A stretch of 64,000 nucleotides of DNA from Ramlibacter terrae (lineage in GTDB: Bacteria; Pseudomonadota; Gammaproteobacteria; Burkholderiales; Burkholderiaceae_C), in NCBI GenBank assembly GCA_013127575.1, contig CP053418.1:2852001-2916000 (forward strand). Direction: 5' to 3'. The position numbers were made by a program, and so were the translations under genes. Under the pieces are notes generated by a model that was not told the origin of the DNA, did no database searches, and saw only the letters and a program-made list of their open reading frames with translations. Of this stretch, positions 1 to 11,162 are shown piece by piece; positions within the stretch are counted from its first letter, which is position 1, and every line of letters begins with the position of its first letter.

Positions 1-70
1 GCTTGCCCTTGCCTTCGTCGCCCCACTGGGTGCCGACCACGACCACGTTGCGGCCCTTCGTCTTCGTCAT
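1..70 (-). CDS. purA: Adenylosuccinate synthetase, N-terminal fragment (cut by window edge)
   Basis: The first 23 codons read MTKTKGRNVVVVGTQWGDEG and then KGK before the window ends. GTQWGDEGKGK is the GTP-binding P-loop signature of adenylosuccinate synthetase, which joins IMP and aspartate in AMP synthesis. It follows hisZ in the same direction with a 30-base gap, the usual hisZ-purA order in Burkholderiales. The ATG is at 68-70. Only the N-terminus is visible, so nothing can be said about the rest. Confidence 0.9.
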   Translation of the reverse strand, partial: MTKTKGRNVVVVGTQWGDEGKGK

Positions 71-100
71 GACTTCGCTCTCTGCGGAAAAATTGGGGAA

Positions 101-1263
101 TCAGAGGCCGCGCACGGCCCAGCGGCCGGCGGCGTCGCGCGCCAGTTCACGGTCGCAGTCGAACTCGTCGACTTCGCTCTCGTGCCCGGGCAGGACGCAC
201 ACCACGGTCTCGCCCCGGCCACGCAGGCCGGCGATGACCGCGCGGAGTTCGGAGGCGTCGGGGCCGCTGTCCAGCCAAGGCGCGCGGACGGCGGCGCGCA
301 GCGAACGCTTGGCCGCCACGCCCACCAGTTCCTTCACGTCCAGGCTGAACCCGACGGCGGGGCGGTTGCGGCCGAACACGGCGCCCACCTCGTCGTAGCG
401 GCCGCCGCGCACCAGTGCGTCGCTGGCACCGGGCGTGTAGATGCCGAAGCGGATGCCGCTGTAGTACGCGTAGCCGCGCAGGTCGGCGAGATCGAAGCGG
501 ATCGCCGCGCCTTCGACATGCCGCGCCATCCATTGCAACTGTTCCAGCGCCTTGCCGATGGCGGGCGTGTCGGGCAGCACGCGCGCGGCCTCTTCCAGCA
601 CGCTCACGTCCCCGTACAGCCGGATCAGGGCCTGCAGGCCCTCGCGCGCCGGCGTGGCGAGTTCGCGCGTGAGCGAAGCCAGCTCGGTCGCATCCTTGGC
701 GGCCAGCGCCGCATGCACCTGCGCGAGGCGCTTGCCGTCGAGGCCCCGGCCGGACAGCAGAGCGTGCACGATGCGCGCGTCGGCGAGGTCCACCGTCAGC
801 GGCGCGACCTTGGTGGCCTTCAGGCAATCGAGCGCCAGCAGCAGGACTTCGAGGTCGGCCTCGAGCCCCGCGTGGCCGTAGATCTCGGCGCCGAACTGCA
901 GCGGTTCGCGGGTGGCGTGCGGGCGGTCGGGCCGCGTGTGCAGCACCGGGCCGCAATAGCAAAGGCGCGCCACGCCCTGCCGATTGAGCAGGTGGGCGTC
1001 GATGCGGGCGACTTGCGGGGTGGTGTCGGCGCGCAGGCCGAGCGAACGGCCGGAGAGCTGGTCGACGAGCTTGAAGGTCTGCAGGCCGAGCGCCTCGCCG
1101 GTCCCCGTGAGCAGCGACTCCGGTGCTCCAGCAGCGGCGGCATCACCAGCTCGTAGCCATAGCCACGGGCCGTGTCCAGCATCTCACGGCGCAGTTCCTC
1201 GATGTGCCGCGCCTCGGAAGGCAACACATCGGCGATGTGATCCGGCAGGACCCGGGCGGACAT
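101..1263 (-). CDS. hisZ: ATP phosphoribosyltransferase regulatory subunit HisZ
   Basis: HisZ is a catalytically inactive paralogue of histidyl-tRNA synthetase. It pairs with short-form HisG to make the first enzyme of histidine synthesis. The protein (about 387 aa after repair) has class II synthetase-like segments: [17 protein letters not shown] near the start, then [17 protein letters not shown], then QFGAEIYGH. It lacks the anticodon-binding domain of true HisRS. One base is missing at 1120-1123: the text reads CCGG where CCAGG restores the frame, and the repaired length is an exact codon multiple. It is not a HisRS gene, which matters because hisS is absent from its usual place here. Confidence 0.93.
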
Positions 1264-1319
1264 GGAAAAAGGAGGGCTGTTAAAAACGTGATTGTACCGG
1301 GGCGGATTCGCCACCCCGG

Positions 1320-1402
1320 CTGTCATCCCGGGCTCGACCCGGGATCCGGGCTGCCGTGGTTCGTGCGCCGCGTGGATTGCGGGTCAAGCCCGCAACGACA
1401 GG
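1320..1402. repeat. Palindromic intergenic repeat, family A, copy 1
   Basis: This fills the 141-base gap between hisZ and the DUF2065 gene. It starts CTGTCATCCCGGGCTCGAC and ends GCGGGTCAAGCCCGCAACGA, so the ends form an imperfect large hairpin around internal palindromes (CCCGGGCTCGACCCGGG). A close copy lies at 24079-24162, between odhB and lpdA. It is a REP-like dispersed element and may act as a transcript 3' end or stability element. Confidence 0.75.
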
Positions 1403-1404
1403 GT

Positions 1405-1593
1405 CTAGAGCACGAAGTACAGCGTCGCCAGCCCCAGCACGATTGCCACCAGCCCGAAGAAACGCAGCTGGCCGTCGCGCAGCTGCAGCAGCTTCTGGAA
1501 CGTGGCGCGCCAGCCGCCCGGCGACAGGAAGGGGAAGAGCCCTTCCAGCACCAGCATCAGGCCCATCGCGGCCCAGAGGACATCGCTGTCCAA
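1405..1593 (-). CDS. DUF2065 (YjeT-like) small inner-membrane protein
   Basis: A 62-aa protein with two hydrophobic helices: residues about 6-24 (LWAAMGLMLVLEGLFPFL) and 43-61 (RFFGLVAIVLGLATLYFVL). They are separated by a short polar stretch, RATFQKLLQLRDGQ. This matches the YjeT/DUF2065 family, which usually sits beside hflC, as here. The function is unknown; association with the HflKC complex is only inferred from position. The frame is intact. Confidence 0.85.
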   Translation of the reverse strand: MDSDVLWAAMGLMLVLEGLFPFLSPGGWRATFQKLLQLRDGQLRFFGLVAIVLGLATLYFVL

Positions 1594-1599
1594 GGCCGG

Positions 1600-2530
1600 T
1601 CAGCGGCGCGGCGCGGCGGGCGCGGGGGCTGCACCGCCGCCGCCGCCCGATCCGCCGTTGCGGAAGGCGCGGAAGAAGTCGGAGCCCGAGGGATCGACCA
1701 CCAGCACGTCGCTCTTTCTTGTTGAAGCTCGACTTGTAGGCTTCGAGGCTGCGGTGGAACTGCGCGAACTGCGGGTCGCGGCCGAAGGCTTCGCCGTAGA
1801 TCGCGGCCGACTGGGCATCGCCCTCGCCCTTGATCTTCTGCGCGTCGCGGTAGGCGTTGGCCAGCGTCACTTCACGTTGCCGGTCGGCGTCGGCGCGGAT
1901 CTTCTCGCCCTCGGCCGCGCCGGTCGAGCGCAGCTCGTTGGCCACGCGCTTGCGCTCCGCTTCCATGCGGCGGTAGACCGATTCGGTGATCGCCTCGACG
2001 TAGTCGGCGCGGGTGATCCGCACGTCCACCACGTCGATGCCCCGGGGCTTGCTGGAACCCTTGACCGTTTCGAGCACTTCGCGCTTGACGGCCGCCACGA
2101 TGATCTCGCGCTTGGTCGACAGCAGTTCGCGCACCGTGACGCGGCCCACTTCGGCCAGGAACGCATCGCGCACCACCCGGTTGAGCTGGTTGGCGCCGGC
2201 CGCTTCGTCGAGGCCCACGTTGCGGATGTAGGCCAGCGGGTCGGTGATGCGCCAGCGCACGTACCAGTCGATCACCACGCGCTGCTTCTCGGCGGTGAGC
2301 ATCGGCTCGGTGTCGACGCTGTCGAGCGTCAGCAGGCGCTTGTCGATGTAGTTGACGCTCTGGAAAGGCGGCGGCAGCTTGAAGTTGAGGCCGGGCTCGG
2401 TGATCACGTTCTTGATCTGGCCGAGCGCGTAGACCACGCCGAACTGGCGCTGGTCCACCACGAAGAGCATGGAGCTGAGCAGCGCGACGGCCACCAGCAG
2501 CGAGGAGACGATGAATCCGATTCTGTTCAT
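1600..2530 (-). CDS. hflC: HflC, SPFH-domain modulator of the FtsH protease
   Basis: HflC pairs with HflK in a membrane-anchored periplasmic SPFH/stomatin complex that encloses and modulates the FtsH protease. An N-terminal membrane anchor (IGFIVSSLLVAVALLSSMLF) is followed by the SPFH domain, with YIDKRLLTLDSVDTEPMLTA and a helical RMEAERKRVANELRSTG stretch. The tail is Gly/Ala/Pro-rich. About 309 aa after one surplus base near 1711-1716, in an A/T run outside any CCWGG site, is removed. It lies 11 bases downstream of hflK, so they are co-transcribed. Confidence 0.93.
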
Positions 2531-2541
2531 GCTGTGGCCTC

Positions 2542-3888
2542 TCAGCGGGTTTCGCGTTCGCGGCCGCGGGCGTTGTCACGGGTACGGGGATCGACCGCGG
2601 CCGGCGGGACCGGGGCGGCCGGCGGCACGGCGGCCGGCGCTTCGGCGGCGGCGCCGCCCTGCGCGACCTGCTGCATGATCTTGTCGAGCGGCAGGAACAG
2701 CATGTTGGAACCCGCGCGAATCCACCATGATCTTGGTGACGTTGCCGTAGATCTGCTGCATCGTCTCCGGTAGAGCCGGTCGCGCGTGACCTGCGGGGCC
2801 TTCTGGTATTCGGCCAGCAGCAGCTTGAAGCGCTGCGCGTCGCCTTCGGACTGCGCGATGATCCGCGCGCGGTAGCCCTGCGCCTCTTCGGCCAGCCGCG
2901 AGGCGGCGCCCGTCGCGCGAGGGATCACGTCGTTGGCATAGGCCTGCGCTTCGTTCTTGGCGCGCTCGCGTTCCTGCCCGGCGCGCAGCACGTCGTCGAA
3001 AGCCGCCTGCACCTGTTCGGGCGGACGCACGCCGCCCTGCTGCAGGTTGATGCCCACGACGTCGACGCCGATCTTGTAGCGGTCGAGGATGGTCTGCATC
3101 AGCTTGCGCACGCGCGGCGCGATCTGCTCGCGTTCCTCGGACAGCGCGGAGTCCATCCGCATGTTGCCGACCACCTCGCGCACGGCCGTCTCGGCGGCCT
3201 GCACCACCGTTTCCTGCGGGTTCTTGGTTTCGAACAGCCACGCGCGCGCGTCGCTCAGCCGGTACTGCACGGCGAACTTGATCTCGACGATGTTCTCGTC
3301 CTGCGTCAGCATGGCCGACTCCTTCAGGCCGGTGCTGCGGATGACGTTGTCGCGGCCGACGTCGACCGAGCGGATCTGCGTGACCTGCACGACCTCGTGG
3401 CGCTCGATCGGGTACGGCAGGCGCCAGTTGATGCCGGCGCCGACGGTGGAGTTGTAGCTGCCGAAGCGCGTGATGACGGCCTGCTGGCCTTCCTGCACGA
3501 TGAAGATGCCGGTGCCCATCCAGATCACGACCACCACGATGGCGATCAGTCCGGCGCCGACGCCGGCGCTCTTCATGTCCGGCTGGAAATTCCCGCCGCC
3601 GCCGAAGCCGCCGCCGTTGTTGTTCCCGCCGCCCTTCTTGCCCCCGAACAAGCCGCCGAGCTTGCGGTTGAAGTCGCGCCACAGCTCGTCGAGGTCGGGC
3701 GGTCCCCGGTTGGGGCCGCGGCCGCCGCCGTTGTTGTTGTCGGGGCGCCGGTTGCCTTCGTTGCTGTTGCGATTGCCGTCGGCGTTCTTGTCGTCGCCAC
3801 GGCCCCAGCGCGGGTCGTTCAGGTTGAACATGCCCCGGATGCGGCCTCTCAGCCCGGCAAAGGTCAGGCTGCGGGAAAGAAGGTTCAT
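2542..3888 (-). CDS. hflK: HflK, SPFH-domain modulator of the FtsH protease
   Basis: Partner of HflC. A cytoplasmic Asn/Gly-rich N-terminus with runs such as [15 protein letters not shown] precedes a membrane helix (GLIAIVVVVIWMGTGIFIV) and the SPFH domain (QAVITRFGSYNSTVGAGINW). The repaired protein is about 448 aa. Two indels: a missing base at 2767-2770 (CCGG for CCTGG, minus-strand sense) and an extra base near 2708 in GGGTTCC. I chose ATG 3888 (MNLLSRS); ATG 3831 (MFNLNDPRWGRG) is the alternative and begins the conserved part. The long unbroken frame joining hflX to hflK is an artefact of frameshifts. Confidence 0.92.
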   Translation of the reverse strand: MNLLSRSLTFAGLRGRIRGMFNLNDPRWGRGDDKNADGNRNSNEGNRRPDNNNGGGRGPNRGPPDLDELWRDFNRKLGGLFGGKKGGGNNNGGGFGGGGNFQPDMKSAGVGAGLIAIVVVVIWMGTGIFIVQEGQQAVITRFGSYNSTVGAGINWRLPYPIERHEVVQVTQIRSVDVGRDNVIRSTGLKESAMLTQDENIVEIKFAVQYRLSDARAWLFETKNPQETVVQAAETAVREVVGNMRMDSALSEEREQIAPRVRKLMQTILDRYKIGVDVVGINLQQGGVRPPEQVQAAFDDVLRAGQERERAKNEAQAYANDVIPRATGAASRLAEEAQGYRARIIAQSEGDAQRFKLLLAEYQKAPQVTRDRLYRRRCSRSTATSPRSWWIRAGSNMLFLPLDKIMQQVAQGGAAAEAPAAVPPAAPVPPAAVDPRTRDNARGRERETR

Positions 3889-3937
3889 TCTTTGAATACT
3901 CTCGTTGTCGGCAGCAGCATTGTGCCCAATCGGGAAT

Positions 3938-5105
3938 TCAGGTTGACGGTTCCGGCTGAGGCACGTCGGCACGCGCCTCCGCCAGCACGCGCGCGAGCTC
4001 AGCGCGCAGCTCCGGCAGGCCCGCGCCCGTCTGGCTGCTGACGAACACGCGCGGCAGTTGCACCCCTTCGAGCTCGAAGCGGTCCACCAGCCGGCGCGGC
4101 TGCCGGGTCGGGTCGAGCGCGTCGGTCTTGTTGAACACCAGCAGCTGCGGCACCTCGCCGGCGCCGATCTCGTGCAGCACCCGCTGCACTTCGGCGATCT
4201 GCTCGAGGTGGTGCGGATTGGCGGCGTCGACCACGTGCAGCAGCAGGTCGGCATCGGTCGCCTCCTGCAGCGTCGCCGGAAGGCGTCGATCAGGCCGTGC
4301 GGCAGGTCGCGGATGAACCCGACCGTGTCGGACAGCGAGACCGAGCGGCCCGGACCCTCGCTGCCTTCCGCCGGCGCCAGGTAGAGCTGGCGCGTGGTGG
4401 TATCGAGCGTGGCGAACAGCTGGTTGGCCGCGTAGGCGCGCGCCTTCACCAGCGCATTGAACAGCGTCGACTTGCCGGCGTTGGTGTAGCCCACCAGCGA
4501 GATGTTGAAGGTGTCACGGCGTTCGCGCTGGCGGCGCTGCGTCTGGCGCTGCTTCTTGACCTTGACCAGCCGCTCGCGGGTGCGCTTGATCGACTCGTCG
4601 ATCATCCGGCGGTCGAGTTCGATCTGCTTTTCGCCCGGGCCGCCCCGCACGCCGGCGCCGCCGGTCTGCCGCTCGGTGGGACCAGCGCCGGACCAGCCGG
4701 GTGCTGAGGTACTGCAGCCGCGCCAGCTCGACCTGCAGCTTGCCTTCGTGCGAGCGCGCGCGCTGGGCGAAGATCTCCGAGGATCAGCAGGGTGCGGTCG
4801 TTGACCGGCAGGCCGATGTGGCGTTCGAGGTTGCGCTGCTGCGCCGGGCTGAGCGACTGGTCGAACAGGATTTCCTCGGCGCCGTGCATTTCGGCCAGCA
4901 GCTTGATCTCGTCGGCCTTGCCGCTGCCCACGAACAGGGCGGCGTCGGGGGCCTTGCGCTTGCAGGCAATGCGGGCGACGGGTTCGAGCCCGGCGGTCTG
5001 GGCCAGCAGGCCCAGTTCCTCGAGTTCGGCGTCGAAATGGGGAAGGCCGAGATCGACCCCCACCAGGATGGCGGGGGCGCTCGGACGCTCGGAAGTTGCT
5101 GTCAA
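3938..5105 (-). CDS. hflX: Ribosome-splitting GTPase HflX
   Basis: HflX is a translational GTPase that splits stalled 70S ribosomes after stress. The N-terminal domain includes [14 protein letters not shown]. The G domain has P-loop [13 protein letters not shown]3 [13 protein letters not shown] and G4 NKTD. About 389 aa after repair of three breaks: near 4276 (one base short), 4672-4678 (two bases short; CCTGG restores the frame) and 4777 (one base extra). The start is TTG at 5105: an in-frame stop lies just upstream and no ATG is available. It sits 65 bases downstream of hfq, the classic hfq-hflX-hflK-hflC order. Confidence 0.93.
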
Positions 5106-5170
5106 GAGGGCTACCGGAGTCGAAACTCGTTAGAGGCCCGCCCGCAGCGGAAATTCGTGCGGCAGGCTGT

Positions 5171-5419
5171 TCAGGTGGGAGCGCCTTCGCCGGCCTCGGC
5201 CGCCGTGAAGTTCACGGCGCGGCCCGGGACGATGGTGGAGATGGCGTGCTTGTAGACCATCTGCGTCACCGTGTTGCGAAGGAGCACGACGTATTGGTCG
5301 AAGGACTCGATCTGCCCCTGCAGCTTGATGCCGTTGACGAGATAGATCGACACCGGCACGTGCTCCCGACGCAACGTGTTCAGGAAGGGGTCTTGTAGAA
5401 GCTGCCCTTTGTTACTCAC
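5171..5419 (-). CDS. hfq: RNA chaperone Hfq
   Basis: Hfq is a hexameric Sm-like RNA chaperone that matches small RNAs to mRNAs. The 82-aa product carries [20 protein letters not shown] and the Sm2 motif region [13 protein letters not shown]. The frame is intact. The start is GTG at 5417-5419 ([10 protein letters not shown]); no ATG is in frame near it. The first gene downstream is hflX. The 286-base gap upstream to der holds repeat family B copy 1. Confidence 0.97.
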   Translation of the reverse strand: MSNKGQLLQDPFLNTLRREHVPVSIYLVNGIKLQGQIESFDQYVVLLRNTVTQMVYKHAISTIVPGRAVNFTAAEAGEGAPT

Positions 5420-5566
5420 GATATGCTCCGTGTTCAAGCGTTGTTGGAAGATGCACATTACCACAGCAAGGTGGCGTGTGCGGGCAGGCGGGAACGACCA
5501 TGCAGCCCATCTTTGGGCGGTTCGGGGCGATTTCAAGGCCGGCCGAATCCGGGATCGGACGGCCTT

Positions 5567-5671
5567 TGAACGCAGAGGGCGCAGAGAGTGCGCAGAAATC
5601 GCAGAAGGAGACAAGCTTCAAATGTCTTTTTCTGCGACTTCCGCGAATCCTTTGCGCCCTCTGCGTTCAAG
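5567..5671. repeat. Dispersed palindromic repeat, family B, copy 1
   Basis: An inverted repeat with outer arms TTGAACGCAGAGGGCGCA and TGCGCCCTCTGCGTTCAA, and further imperfect pairing inside (CGCAGAAATCGCAGAAGG against TTCTGCGACTTCCGCG). Related copies are at 22544-22641, 54539-54653 and 59261-59390. All are intergenic. The rest of the der-hfq gap (5420-5566 and 5672-5705) shows no gene; the hfq promoter should lie here, but I see no convincing boxes. Confidence 0.85.
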
Positions 5672-5705
5672 GGGATCCGTTCCGGCCCTCCCCCCGACTT
5701 CGACC

Positions 5706-7042
5706 CTACTCCTTGTCGGCGTACGGGTTCTTGGACGTCTTGAGCTCGATGCGCAGCGGCGTACCGACGAGGTTGAATTCCTTGCGGAACCGCCCTTCGA
5801 GGAAGCGCTTGTACGAATCGGTCACGTGCTCGAGCGAATTGCCGTGCACCACGATCACCGGCGGGTTCATGCCGCCCCGGTGCGCGTAGCGCAGCTTCGG
5901 ACGGAACATGCCCGACCGCTTGGGCGCACGGAACTGCACGGCCTCCAGCAGCAGGCGCGTGAGCACCGGCGTCGTCATCTTGGTCATCGCGGCCTTGTGG
6001 GCCTGCGCGATCGAGCCCCACAGCGGGCCGAGGCCCCGGCGCTTGATGGCGGAGATGTAGTGCATCTCCGCGAACTTCAGGAACGGCAGGCGCTGCTCGA
6101 TCTGCCGCTGCACCTGCTCGCGCTCGTAGCTGTCGACGGCGTCCCACTTGTTGACGGCCAGCACCACGGCGCGGCCGCTTTCCAGGATGTACCCGGCGAT
6201 GTGGGCGTCCTGGTCGGTCACGCCCTGCGTGGCGTCGAGCAGCAGCAGCACGACGTTGGCCGACTCGATCGCCTGCAGCGTCTTGACCACCGAGAACTTC
6301 TCGATCGCCTCGAACACCTTGCCCTTGCGGCGCAGCCCGGCCGTGTCGATCAGCTCGAACTTCTGGCCGTTGCGCTCGAACGGGACCGAGATCGCGTCGC
6401 GCGTGGTGCCGGGCAGGTCGAAAGCGACCAGGCGCTCTTCGCCCAGCCAGGCATTGATCAGCGTCGACTTGCCGACGTTCGGCCGTCCCGCCACCGCCAG
6501 CTTGGTGATGCCGGTCTGCTGCGGATCCGCCGCGTCGTCGTCTTCCGGAATGTTCAGCGGATCGAGGGCGGCGTCGAGCAGGCTGCGGATGCCCTGCCCG
6601 TGGGCGGCCGAGACACCGTGCACCTCGCCCAGGCCGAGTTCGTAGAACTCCGCCAGCTGGGGGCCTTCCAGCATGCCCTCGGCCTTGTTGGCGGCCACGA
6701 CCACGACCTTGCCGAGCCGGCGCAGGTAGTTGGCGATGTCGTGGTCTGGCCCGAGAGGCCCTCGCGGCCGTCGACCACGAACACGACGACGTCGGCTTCC
6801 GCCACCGCCTGCTGCGTCTGCTTGGCCATCTCCTTGAAGATGCCGCTTTCCGCATCGGGCTCGAAGCCGCCGGTGTCGATGACGATGAACTCGTAGCGGC
6901 CGTGCCTGGCGTTGCCGTAGTGGCGGTCGCGGGTGAGCCCGGCGAAGTCGGCGACGATGGCGTCGCGCGACTTGGTCAGCCGGTTGAAGAGGGTCGATTT
7001 ACCGACGTTGGGGCGCCCGACGAGCGCCATCACTGGCTTCAT
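5706..7042 (-). CDS. der: Ribosome biogenesis double GTPase Der (EngA)
   Basis: Der has two tandem GTPase domains and a KH-like C-terminus and acts in 50S subunit maturation. Domain 1 has P-loop [17 protein letters not shown] and DTGGF. Domain 2 has [27 protein letters not shown] and NKWD. The KH-like end has [20 protein letters not shown]. About 445 aa. One base is missing near 6746-6749 (CTGG; minus-strand CCAG for CCAGG), just after DGREGLSG. It is 16 bases downstream of bamB, in the same operon. Confidence 0.96.
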
Positions 7043-7058
7043 GGGGCCTGCTTTTCAC

Positions 7059-8217
7059 TTATTGGGGAACGAAGCCGTAGACGGCGCCGTTGCGGGTGAC
7101 CACCACGAGGGTGTTTCCGGAAACCACCGGGGCCGCCGCGATGGCGGAACCGTCCGTGGCGAGGCGGTTGAGGAGCGAGCCGTCTTCGCGCGACAGCATG
7201 TGCACGAAGCCGCTGTCGTCGCCGACGACCACCGAGCGGCCCAGCGCCAGGGGGGTGCCGAGTCCGCGGTGCAGCAGGCGCTCGTTGACCCAGGCGCGCT
7301 GGCCGTTGTCGCGGCGCCAGGCGACGACGCGGCCGTCGTTCTCGGTGCCGAACACGTTGGCTTCGTCGCCGTGCACGCCGTCGGAGCCGTTGGCGCGCTG
7401 CGTCCACAGCACGGCACCGCGCTCGGCGTCGACGCAGCCGACGGCAGCCTGGAAGGCCCGGGCGCAGACGACGTTGCCCGTGCGGCTGACGCCGCCCACC
7501 AGGTCGGCCAGGCGCTCGATGTCGTTGATGCCGCGCGGCGTGGCCAGCGGGGCTTCCCAGCGGATCGTGCCGTTCAGCGGGTTGAGGCCCGCCATGCGGC
7601 CGCCCTGCCCGGCCACCAGCGTGTCGCCCACGGCCAGCAGCACGCCGGCCTGGCGCAGCACGAGCGGTTCACCCGGGCGCTGCTGCGTCCACAGGCGGCG
7701 GCCGGTCTGGCCGTCGAAGCCCGCCACCGAACGGTCGGCCGCCAGCACGAAGACGCGGGCGCCGGCCACCAGCGGCGGCGTGTACGAAAGCGCGGGCAGG
7801 CGCTGGCGCCAGAGTTCGCGGCCGCCGGCGAAGGCGACCAAGTCGTTGTTGCGCGTGATGACGGCGGCCGTGGTGCCGTCGCTGCCGGCGCCGGCGGCGA
7901 TCGGCGCGCCGGCATTGGCGCGCCAGAGTTCGCGGCCGGTGGCGCCATCGAGCGCGACGACGGCGCCGTCGCCGGACGCCAGCGTGACGGTGGTGCCGTT
8001 GACGGCCAGACCGAGCGGGAAGTTGACGGCACCGATGCGCGCCGTCCGGGCCTGCCGCACGCCGATCAGGGCGGGGTTGGGCTGCAGTTCCGCCGGCTTC
8101 GGCTTTTCGGCCCCGCCGCCCGGGAAGGACGGCAGCGCGGAGAACTGCGGCATGACGGAACAGCCGGCCACCGGGGCCGCGGCGCCCAGCGCCGAGGAAG
8201 GTGCGGGCGATGCTCAC
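7059..8217 (-). CDS. bamB: Outer-membrane assembly lipoprotein BamB
   Basis: BamB is a beta-propeller lipoprotein of the BAM machine that inserts outer-membrane proteins. PQQ-like blade repeats are visible (LASGDGAVVALDGATGRELW and ADRSVAGFDGQTGRRLW). After repair the N-terminus is a lipoprotein signal ending in the lipobox VAGC. The break at 8192-8197 is an extra C (CCGAGG for CCAGG on plus). The GTG start at 8217 overlaps the yfgM stop (GTGA), which suggests translational coupling. About 385 aa. Confidence 0.94.
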
Positions 8218-8898
8218 GACTTGGCGCTTTCCGCCGGCGCGGCCGGCTGCTTGAGGGCCTGGACGTCGACGCCCAGCGCGGTCAGCTTCACTTCCACCAG
8301 CGTGCGGTACTCGGCTTCGGCGCCGAGCCCCTGCCACGCCTTGGTGTATTCGGCCTTCGCCTCGTTCTTCTTGCCCTGCAGGTTGTAGATGTCGCCGCGG
8401 CGGTCCGCCGCCAGCGCCTGGAATTCCCCCGGGGAAGTCGGCGGCCAGCAACTTGAGCGCGTCGTCATAAGCCTTGGCTTCCACCTGCAGCGCGGCGAGG
8501 CGCAGCCGCGCCACCGCCTTGTAGCCGGGGTCGGAGGCCTCGTCGGCCACCCACTGCAGCGCCGACTTCGCGCCATCCACGGCCCTTGTCGACCATCACC
8601 TTGGCGGCGGCGAGGCCGGCCTGCTGCGCGTAGGTCGTGCCGCCGAACTTGCCGCGGATGTCCTTGAAGGCCTGTTCCACCCGCGCCGTATCGCCGGCCG
8701 CGACGGCACGCTCGATCTCTTCGTACATGGCGGCGGACTGCGACGCCTGCGTGCGCTGCCAGTAGTTCCAGCCGTTCCGGGCCGCGAACGAGCCGAACAC
8801 GGCGATCAGGAACCGGTGATCAGGTTTCCCCACTGGTTCCAGAAGTGCTTGAGTTGATCAAGCTGTTCCTGTTCTTCGAGATCGAGGTGTCTTGCCAT
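8214..8898 (-). CDS. yfgM: YfgM-like tetratricopeptide membrane protein
   Basis: YfgM proteins are anchored by one N-terminal helix and carry periplasmic TPR repeats; they associate with the Sec translocon and periplasmic chaperones. Visible parts are LEEQEQLDQLKHFWNQWGN, the membrane segment around LIAVFGSFAARNGWNYW, then TPR helices ending RTLVEVKLTALGVDVQALK. About 227 aa after three repairs: near 8815, at 8577-8583 (extra base in CCAGG) and at about 8428 (G run). It begins the yfgM-bamB-der block. hisS, normally directly upstream, is missing. Confidence 0.88.
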
Positions 8899-8961
8899 GT
8901 GTTGCTCAGTTCGGACCGGGCGATTGTAGTGACACCGCCCTCGTCGTTCGTCCGGGGGTGG

Positions 8962-10237
<1,276 letters not shown>

Positions 10238-10238
<1 letters not shown>

Positions 10239-11162
10239 CACTTCACTTCGAAACGGGCCACGTTGTCGCGCGACACGGACCCCATGTTGAACGGCTGGCC
10301 GCGCACCTGCACTTCGGTGGCGCCCATGTTGCCCACCGTCACGCTCAGGGGCAGCGCCCCGGTGGCGCCGGCGGTTTCGCCCGGCTGCATCAGCCGGCGC
10401 AGCACCGAAGTGCCGCGGGCGTCGGTGACTGGATCCACGAGCTGCCGCCGGTGGTGCGGAACACCACGATGCCGTCGGCGGGCTGCGGCGCGCTGGCGGC
10501 TGCGGCCGGCGAAGAAGCGGCGGCCACGGCGGCGGAAGCAGCGGGCGCGGGCACGGCGGCCGGCAGCGCGGCGACGGGTGCGCTGGCCGGCATGGCGGCG
10601 CTGGCAGCAGCCACGGCAGGCGCAGCGGCGGGCGCCGAAGCAGCGTCGGTGCGCGGCTCGGCCGGCGCGGAGGTCACGTTGCCGGACGTGCCGGGAGGCA
10701 TGGCGGGTTCGCCGGCGGCCTGCTCCGGTTCCGGCGTGTCGTCGCGCGCCGGCAGGAAGATCAGGACGACGGCCGCCAGCAGCAGCGCCACCACGGTGAG
10801 GGCCACCGGGCGCGAGACTGGTCGAACCAGCCGCCGCGCGGCACGTCGCCGGCGGGCCGGAAAGGCGCGTTGATGCCGTCGCGGTCCTGCGCGAGCCGCG
10901 GATGCGGCGTCTGCGGCAGTCGCTCCAGCACCGGTTGCGGATCGACCTTGAGCGTGCGGCACACGCTCGACGCCAGCGCGCGCACGAACACGGCGTCGGG
11001 CAGCAGGTCGTAGCGGTCTTCTTCCAGCGCCTCGAGCTTGCGCACCGGCACCTTGAGGTTGGCGGCCAGCGTGCTGACGTGCAGCCCGGCGGCTTCGCGT
11101 GCCTGGCGCAGCAGCGCCCCCGCGGTCAGGCCGTCCGCGGCCCCGTCCTCGAGCTCACTCAT
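10238..11162 (-). CDS. rodZ: RodZ-like cytoskeletal protein with N-terminal HTH
   Basis: RodZ links MreB to the membrane. A Cro/HTH-type domain (residues about 14-85, [20 protein letters not shown]) is followed by one membrane helix ([17 protein letters not shown]), a long Ala/Pro-rich periplasmic linker and a C-terminal DUF4115 domain (SSWIQVTDARG to the end). About 308 aa. Two bases are missing, at about 10427 and 10816; both are CCAG for CCAGG on the coding strand. Its start overlaps the pilW stop by 8 bases. Confidence 0.88.

Noticed and set aside
101-1263. hisZ as the missing histidyl-tRNA synthetase
   Set aside because: It lacks the anticodon-binding domain and lies next to purA as HisZ does. 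It cannot replace hisS.
2542-4650. A long open frame joining hflX and hflK as one protein
   Set aside because: It changes from HflX text to unrelated text at 4276 and back to HflK text. Both proteins are normal when frames are repaired, so the fusion is a product of indels.
7090-8388. Long frames on the opposite strand of real genes (for example over bamB, hflK, dinG, aceE)
   Set aside because: High GC makes stop codons rare in shadow frames. These have biased composition, no motifs and no ribosome-binding sites.
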